From Chamaesiphon sp. GL140_3_metabinner_129_sub (GTDB lineage Bacteria; Cyanobacteriota; Cyanobacteriia; Cyanobacteriales; Chamaesiphonaceae), in contig JANYIT010000207.1 in NCBI GenBank assembly GCA_025358725.1, positions 1 to 32,393 on the forward strand: a stretch of DNA of 32,393 nucleotides. Reading direction: 5' to 3'. The notes below the pieces were generated by a model. That model ran no database searches. It worked only from the letters and a program-made list of their open reading frames with translations, and was not told the DNA's origin. This document shows positions 28,373-32,393 of this stretch, piece after piece. Both the position numbers and the translations under genes were made by a program. Positions within the stretch are counted from its first letter, which is position 1, and each line of letters begins with the position of its first letter.

Positions 28373-28900
28373 CTACAACATTCCCGAAGCCCAACTATCC
28401 CCACCGCTAATTTTATTGATTGATTTCATCGTACTATGGTATTTTTGCATATTACCTTGTTCCTTGAATAACTTGGCGGCAAATCTCAAATCGATTACGG
28501 CTTCTTGGTCGCCATATAAATCTCGATAGGCATAGCTCCGATTGGAATAAGCTAGTGCAAACTTGGGGTTGAGTTCGATCGATTTATTGTAGTCATTAAT
28601 CGCACTCAGATAATCTTTCGCGACGTAGTGCAAAAAGCCCCGTCTGTAATAAGCAACTTCTAAAGTAGGGTCGAGGGCGATCGATCTGGTGTAATCAATC
28701 ATAGCCTTCTGGTGCTCACCCAGCCGATAGTAAGCAACCCCTCGACAACAAAAAGCTAGTGCATCACTAGGATTGATCTCAATTGCTTTTGTGTATTCAA
28801 TTAGTGCGCCTAGATAATCTTGCTCTTGATACTTTGCCTTAGCTGAAGATAAGACATCACTATTTGTTGTGATTTCAGTTGGAGAAGAAGTATAAGACAT
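28373..28900 (-). CDS. TPR-repeat protein
   Basis: About 175 aa from Met19 of the track ORF (MSYTSSPTE, codon 28898-28900). The longer start at 28954 adds 18 residues of no clear character. Three to four tetratricopeptide units are visible, each with the W/Y-x2-G-x3-Y/A-x7-A-x4-(I/L)-x2-(N/D)P pattern: YQEQDYLGALIEYTKAIEINPS, YYRLGEHQKAMIDYTRSIALDP, YVAKDYLSAINDYNKSIELNP and a final YRDLYGDQEAVIDLRFAAKLF. There is no signal peptide. It probably mediates protein contacts; the partner is unknown. It converges on glgA, 59 bp apart. Confidence 0.88.
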   Translation of the reverse strand: MSYTSSPTEITTNSDVLSSAKAKYQEQDYLGALIEYTKAIEINPSDALAFCCRGVAYYRLGEHQKAMIDYTRSIALDPTLEVAYYRRGFLHYVAKDYLSAINDYNKSIELNPKFALAYSNRSYAYRDLYGDQEAVIDLRFAAKLFKEQGNMQKYHSTMKSINKISGGDSWASGML

Positions 28901-28954
28901 ATTTGTATGAATTTTGCTAGGTAATTGTAACTTGAGAAACAGAGTTACTAGCAA

Positions 28955-29218
28955 CTATAACTTTTAAAATTTAATTGAACAGGGAGTTAAATCACATCAA
29001 TTGATCTTAGAACTTCTGACCATCAAACTGCTGGGATCTGCCCAGATAACTTTGAGATCCTCGCCCAGATCTATCCTTTACCTAAGTTATCGCAATCTCT
29101 AGCCACTTCCTACTGCCTAATGACGATACTCCAGAGCAGAGGCTTTGCCAACGAGAAGTCGATCGATCTGTAAAACAGTGATAATCTAAACTATCGACAC
29201 CAGATTAATGATCCAACC
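28955..29218. other. Intergenic region between divergent TPR and Nudix genes
   Basis: About 260-320 nt with no ORF, repeat or hairpin recognised. It must hold the promoters of both genes. Confidence 0.35.
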
Positions 29219-29653
29219 GTGACTTACCGCAACCCCACACCCACTGTAGATATTATTATCGAACTGATCGATAGAATCCACCGCCCCATCATCTTGATCG
29301 AACGTCTCAATCCCCCTCACGGCTGGGCATTACCTGGGGGTTTTGTAGATTATGGGGAATCCTTAGAAACAGCCGCAGTGCGGGAAGCAAAAGAAGAAAT
29401 CGGGCTGGATGTACAACTGCTAGAACAATTTCACGTTTATTCAGCACCCGATCGCGATCCCAGACAGCATACTATTAGTATTGTATTTATTGCCACTGCG
29501 ACAGGCGTACCGATCGCCCAAGATGATGCCAAAAGTGTTGGCATCTTTGCCCCGTGGGAAATTCCCCCACAACTATGTTTCGATCATGGGCAAATAGTTC
29601 AAGATTATTTACAATATCGAAATTACCATCATCGTCCAGGAATTAGGCTTTAG
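29219..29653 (+). CDS. Nudix hydrolase
   Basis: The 144-aa single-domain Nudix protein cleaves nucleoside diphosphates linked to another moiety. The Nudix box is complete: GFVDYGE (41-47), seven residues, then REAKEEIGL (55-63), fitting Gx5Ex7REUxEExGU. The upstream GWALPGG and the downstream [14 protein letters not shown] segment resemble ADP-ribose pyrophosphatase/NudF-like and GDP-mannose-type members, but the substrate is uncertain. The start is GTG. The stop codon lies inside a 7-bp tandem repeat, so the last residues (PGIRL) may have been shaped by that repeat. The tldD gene follows 76 bp downstream on the same strand. Confidence 0.9.
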   Translation: MTYRNPTPTVDIIIELIDRIHRPIILIERLNPPHGWALPGGFVDYGESLETAAVREAKEEIGLDVQLLEQFHVYSAPDRDPRQHTISIVFIATATGVPIAQDDAKSVGIFAPWEIPPQLCFDHGQIVQDYLQYRNYHHRPGIRL

Positions 29654-29724
29654 GCTTTAGGCTTTAGGCTTTAGGTTTTAGGGGTTTGCAAAATGCTCCC
29701 ATCTCCCCCCTCCCATCTCCCCCC
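29645..29724. repeat. 7-bp tandem repeat followed by a 14-bp pyrimidine duplication
   Basis: AGGCTTT occurs four times without change (29645-29672), then a decayed unit AGGTTTT. At 29697-29724 the unit TCCCATCTCCCCCC occurs twice exactly. The tract runs to within 5 nt of the tldD start and leaves no room for a Shine-Dalgarno site. Confidence 0.9.
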
Positions 29725-29729
29725 TTCAA

Positions 29730-31178
29730 ATGATTACCACCCCTACTCTTCAACTCAGTGACTTGCTAGACTGCATCGATCTACCTGTCGATTGGGTGGG
29801 ATTGAGAAAAGTGCGGGAAGTAGCGATCGGCCGATCGGCACGGGACGGAATACCGCAAAATAATGGGACGACGATTAGTGAAGGTGTGATGGTCGAAGTC
29901 TTAATTAATGGACAAATCGGCTATGGTGCAACAAATATCCTCACGCCTAAAGGAATTCAATCCGCCGCTACCGCAGCATATCATCAAGCGATCGCCGCTA
30001 GTGAATATCGAATCTATCCCATCACGACAGTCCAGCGACCCAAGGTAGTCGGGCAATATGTTTCCCCGACACTCCAGCCATTTAATACCCTGACTCCTAG
30101 TGAAATTAGCGAGCAATTAGGCAAGATTTGTCATAGTCTAAAAGTCGGCGAAAAAATCGTTCAGACTAGTGCCACAATTATTACCCGCGAACTAGAAACT
30201 TGGTTTGTCAGTAGTAATGGTTCCGATGTCTATCAGAAATTTTTGCTGATGACGACAGATTATGCCGCTACTGCCCAGGATGGAGCTAGTATCCAACATC
30301 GGAGCGATCGCGGCGGATTAGCCAGATGTTATCAAGGGGGAATGGAATATTTTCTCACGCCGGACTTGTGGGCGCGGGTGCAGCAGGTGGGGGAACAGGC
30401 GATCGAATTGTTGACAGCAATGGAATGTCCAATCGAGACGACTAATCTCGTCCTTGCACCAGATCAACTGCTATTGCAAATCCATGAAAGTGTCGGACAT
30501 CCACTAGAATTAGACCGAATTTTGGGTGATGAGCGCAATTATGCGGGGGGAAGTTTTGTCAAGCCGTCAGATTTTGGCAACCTCGTTTATGGTTCACCGT
30601 TGATGAATATTACCTTTGATCCTACTGTTGCCGGCGAATTTGCTAGCTATAGTTTTGATGATACTGGCGCGACAGCAACGCGAGAATATATCATTCGCGA
30701 TGGCATCTTGGAGCGGGGACTAGGTAGTTTGGAAAGTCAAGCACGATTGGATCTGCCAGGAGTAGCTTGTAGCCGTGCTTGTAGCTGGAATCGTCCGCCG
30801 ATCGATCGAATGGCAAATATTAATCTCGAACCTGGTGATCAAAGTTTTGATCAAATCATCGGCGGGATCGATCGAGGCATATATATGGAATCCAATCGTT
30901 CTTGGTCGATCGACGACCAACGGCACAAATTCCAGTTTAGCTGTGAATACGCCAAACTAATCGAAAATGGCAAATTGACGAGAACTGTCCGCAACCCCAA
31001 TTATCGTGGTATCACACCCCAATTTTGGGGTAATCTTGCTCAAGTGGGTAATGCCAATACCTGGGAAATGTATGGCTCTCCCTTCTGTGGTAAAGGCGAA
31101 CCCAATCAAATCGTCTGGGTAGGACATGGCGCGCCTGTAGCAGCATTTACCGATATTGAAATCTTCGGTGGAGATTAA
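29730..31178 (+). CDS. tldD: TldD/PmbA-family metalloprotease, TldD type
   Basis: TldD and TldE(PmbA) form a heteromeric zinc protease that degrades unfolded peptides and matures microcin-type peptides. The metal-binding motif HExxxH is present (HESVGH, His252, Glu253, His257), marking this as the catalytic TldD subunit, not PmbA. Further family segments are EGVMVEVLINGQIGYGAT, DRILGDERNYAGGSFV, DDTGATATREYIIRDGILERGL, YMESNRSWSIDDQRHKFQFSCEYAKLI and the Cys-containing FCGKGEPNQ. At 482 aa the length is normal. PmbA/TldE is not visible here and should be elsewhere. The ATG at 29730 follows a C/T-rich tract without a Shine-Dalgarno. Confidence 0.93.
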   Translation: MITTPTLQLSDLLDCIDLPVDWVGLRKVREVAIGRSARDGIPQNNGTTISEGVMVEVLINGQIGYGATNILTPKGIQSAATAAYHQAIAASEYRIYPITTVQRPKVVGQYVSPTLQPFNTLTPSEISEQLGKICHSLKVGEKIVQTSATIITRELETWFVSSNGSDVYQKFLLMTTDYAATAQDGASIQHRSDRGGLARCYQGGMEYFLTPDLWARVQQVGEQAIELLTAMECPIETTNLVLAPDQLLLQIHESVGHPLELDRILGDERNYAGGSFVKPSDFGNLVYGSPLMNITFDPTVAGEFASYSFDDTGATATREYIIRDGILERGLGSLESQARLDLPGVACSRACSWNRPPIDRMANINLEPGDQSFDQIIGGIDRGIYMESNRSWSIDDQRHKFQFSCEYAKLIENGKLTRTVRNPNYRGITPQFWGNLAQVGNANTWEMYGSPFCGKGEPNQIVWVGHGAPVAAFTDIEIFGGD

Positions 31179-31190
31179 ATATACCTAAAA

Positions 31191-31209
31191 CCCTTTCAGG
31201 GATTGAAAC
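31191..31209 (+). repeat. Solitary CRISPR-repeat-like sequence
   Basis: CCCTTTCAGGGATTGAAAC carries a 5-bp palindrome (CCCT-TTC-AGGG) and the GGGATTGAAAC 3' end typical of many cyanobacterial CRISPR repeats. There is only one copy, no spacer array and no cas gene in the window. It may be a remnant or a chance match. Confidence 0.35.
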
Positions 31210-31278
31210 ACTGCCGAAAACTGGAATCTGAGTTGAGCAACACCTAAAATATATGTAAAGGAATATTTAGAGTAAGTT

Positions 31279-32172
31279 ATGACCGATCGACTGATTCGAG
31301 CAACAGCAGCAGGTGGAGGAATTCGAGCAGTAGGCGCAATTACCACCAGTCTTACCGAAACAGCCAGAGTGCGGCATCGACTCTCGGCGGTTGCTACCGA
31401 TGCATTGGGGCGGGCGATGACTGCCGGATTATTGCTGACATCGGGGATGAAAACCAAGTTTGCACGAGTCAATCTCCGCATCAAAGGAGATGGCCCAATG
31501 GGTGGTTTAATGGTGGATGCCGGAGTAGATGGGACTGTCAGGGGCTACGTGAATCATCCCCAGATCGAAGTACCACTCAATGCCGCTGGTAAACCAGATG
31601 TCGGTGGGGCAATTGGGAAAGAAGGGTTTGTCTATATCTTTCGGGATCTAGGCTATGGTCGCCCCTATTCTAGTACGGTGGAGTTAGTTTCTGGAGAAGT
31701 TGGGGATGATGTTGCTCATTATCTGTTTAGCTCCGAGCAAACTCCTTCGGCATTGGTATTAGGCGTATCAATGAATAGTCAGAGTGTGCAAGCTGCTGGG
31801 GGCATATTGATCCAAGTTTTGCCAAAAGCTGCACGAGATGAGTCATTGGTAACACTATTGGAGTCAAGAGTCAGCGGTTTACAAGGATTTACATCATTAT
31901 TAGCCGCAGGTAAAGATCTCCCAGATATTCTTGAAGAACTATTAGGTGATTTGGGATTGACGATTTTTCCTGAGGAAAAGGAACTAAAATTTGATTGTCC
32001 TTGTTCCGAACAACGGATGCTAGACGCACTAAAACTGTTGGGCAAAGATGAACTTGAGGATATGATTGCTACAGACAAAGGTGCTGAAGCTACCTGTGAT
32101 TTTTGTGGAGAAATCTATCACGTTAGCGAAGACAAACTCACTCAATTAGTAGGCGAATTGCAAGTTCACTAA
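31279..32172 (+). CDS. hslO: Hsp33 redox-regulated chaperone
   Basis: A holdase chaperone turned on by oxidation, when its zinc is released and disulfides form. The 297-aa protein has the N-terminal substrate domain (LIRATAAGGGIRAVGA, ALGRAMTAGLLL, MKTKFARVNLRIKGDGPMGG). The C-terminal redox switch has all four zinc cysteines: CPC at 240/242 and CDFC at 273/276. The length matches the family. The gene follows tldD by 100 bp and may be co-transcribed with it, although the CRISPR-like motif lies between. A strong terminator follows about 80 nt after the stop. Confidence 0.96.
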   Translation: MTDRLIRATAAGGGIRAVGAITTSLTETARVRHRLSAVATDALGRAMTAGLLLTSGMKTKFARVNLRIKGDGPMGGLMVDAGVDGTVRGYVNHPQIEVPLNAAGKPDVGGAIGKEGFVYIFRDLGYGRPYSSTVELVSGEVGDDVAHYLFSSEQTPSALVLGVSMNSQSVQAAGGILIQVLPKAARDESLVTLLESRVSGLQGFTSLLAAGKDLPDILEELLGDLGLTIFPEEKELKFDCPCSEQRMLDALKLLGKDELEDMIATDKGAEATCDFCGEIYHVSEDKLTQLVGELQVH

Positions 32173-32249
32173 AAGTTTGAATTAAGCAGATAATTAGTCT
32201 ACTTACAGCTTGAATCAATGCATATTTTACTATTACTGCCCTAAAAGTC

Positions 32250-32286
32250 CGCCCGACACAATCGATTGTGTCGGGCGACTCTTTTT
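32250..32286 (+). terminator. Rho-independent terminator of hslO
   Basis: A perfect 28-bp palindrome (CGCCCGACACAATC / GATTGTGTCGGGCG, 32250-32277), extended by AGT/ACT flanks, is followed by CTTTTTG. Confidence 0.9.
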
Positions 32287-32297
32287 GCTTACCCTAT

Positions 32298-32312
32298 CTA
32301 GGGCTTGCTGAA
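32298..32312. repeat. 15-bp motif inverted relative to the window start
   Basis: CTAGGGCTTGCTGAA is the exact reverse complement of 128-142. Similar 'cagcaagccc' ends are familiar from cyanobacterial insertion sequences, so both may be element ends or remnants. Confidence 0.4.
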
Positions 32313-32358
32313 TTAGTCCATGGTGTTGCTCTAAAGGCTGAAATCCTTGCTAAAGGAT

Positions 32359-32393
32359 GGTTCTGTTGCAAAGATTTTCGCTCGATCGAGGGA
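32359..32393. mobile_element. Possible IS6-family terminal inverted repeat, cut by the window end
   Basis: GGTTCTGTTGCAAAG (32359-32373) matches the terminal repeat style of IS6-family elements (IS257/IS240/IS26 type, from memory). The transposase would lie beyond the window. No target duplication can be checked. Confidence 0.4.

Noticed and set aside
31191-31209. A CRISPR array
   Set aside because: Only one repeat-like unit exists, with no spacers or cas genes, so it is listed as a lone motif, not an array.

Overview
The window reads as cyanobacterial chromosome. It carries a phycobilisome core-membrane linker (ApcE), a cyanobacterial heme oxygenase (the first step to phycobilins), a TyrA-type arogenate dehydrogenase, glycogen synthase and MiaE. 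It also has many HIP1 palindromes (GCGATCGC, for example near 822, 1940, 4215, 10717, 22366, 22738, 26177, 26617, 29993 and 30305) and frequent CGATCG. I cannot name the genus safely. The four-repeat ApcE is the Nostoc/Mastigocladus-like size class. No rRNA or tRNA gene was recognised.

Layout. (1) 1-5 kb: an outer-membrane usher-like beta-barrel gene broken by a one-base frameshift near its 3' end, a GNAT acetyltransferase, tRNA hydroxylase MiaE and a small cupin. (2) 4.9-9.5 kb: apcE with a long untranslated leader, ending in a hairpin plus a strong terminator. A small lipoprotein and a block of palindromic repeats follow. (3) 9.5-10.6 kb: class I DAHP synthase on the minus strand with its own terminator. 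(4) 11.1-20.5 kb, all minus strand: the accessory part of the window. In transcription order it has a small Pro/His/Gln-rich protein, a cytochrome b5-desaturase fusion, a type III polyketide synthase, a PvdE/SyrD-type ABC exporter, a HlyD/MacA-type adaptor, a YHYH-domain protein and a MacB/LolD-type ATPase. I infer a lipid or polyketide biosynthesis and export locus. Several of its proteins carry short tandem repeats or low-complexity tails. The most striking is a five-copy 39-bp repeat inserted in the nucleotide-binding domain of the exporter. No MacB/DevC permease is present. (5) 20.7-24.1 kb: an orphan 128-aa protein beside a palindromic element, a zinc alcohol dehydrogenase, TyrA and a DUF29 protein. 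(6) 24.16-24.56 kb: four different palindromic repeat elements packed between genes. (7) 24.6-32.2 kb: heme oxygenase, a membrane protein with two sensor-like extracytoplasmic regions and no output domain, GlgA, a TPR protein, a Nudix hydrolase, TldD and Hsp33. The window ends in sequence resembling an IS6-family terminus.

Functional links. Heme oxygenase supplies biliverdin, the precursor of the bilin that ApcE carries on Cys196. DAHP synthase opens and TyrA closes the route to tyrosine, although the two genes lie 12 kb apart. The best candidate for an undescribed system is the 11.1-20.5 kb cluster. The small-repeat families (two near-identical 101-bp elements with an inverted loop, plus at least three other palindromic families) are the second point of interest. 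All functional assignments come from reading motifs by eye. No database search was run.
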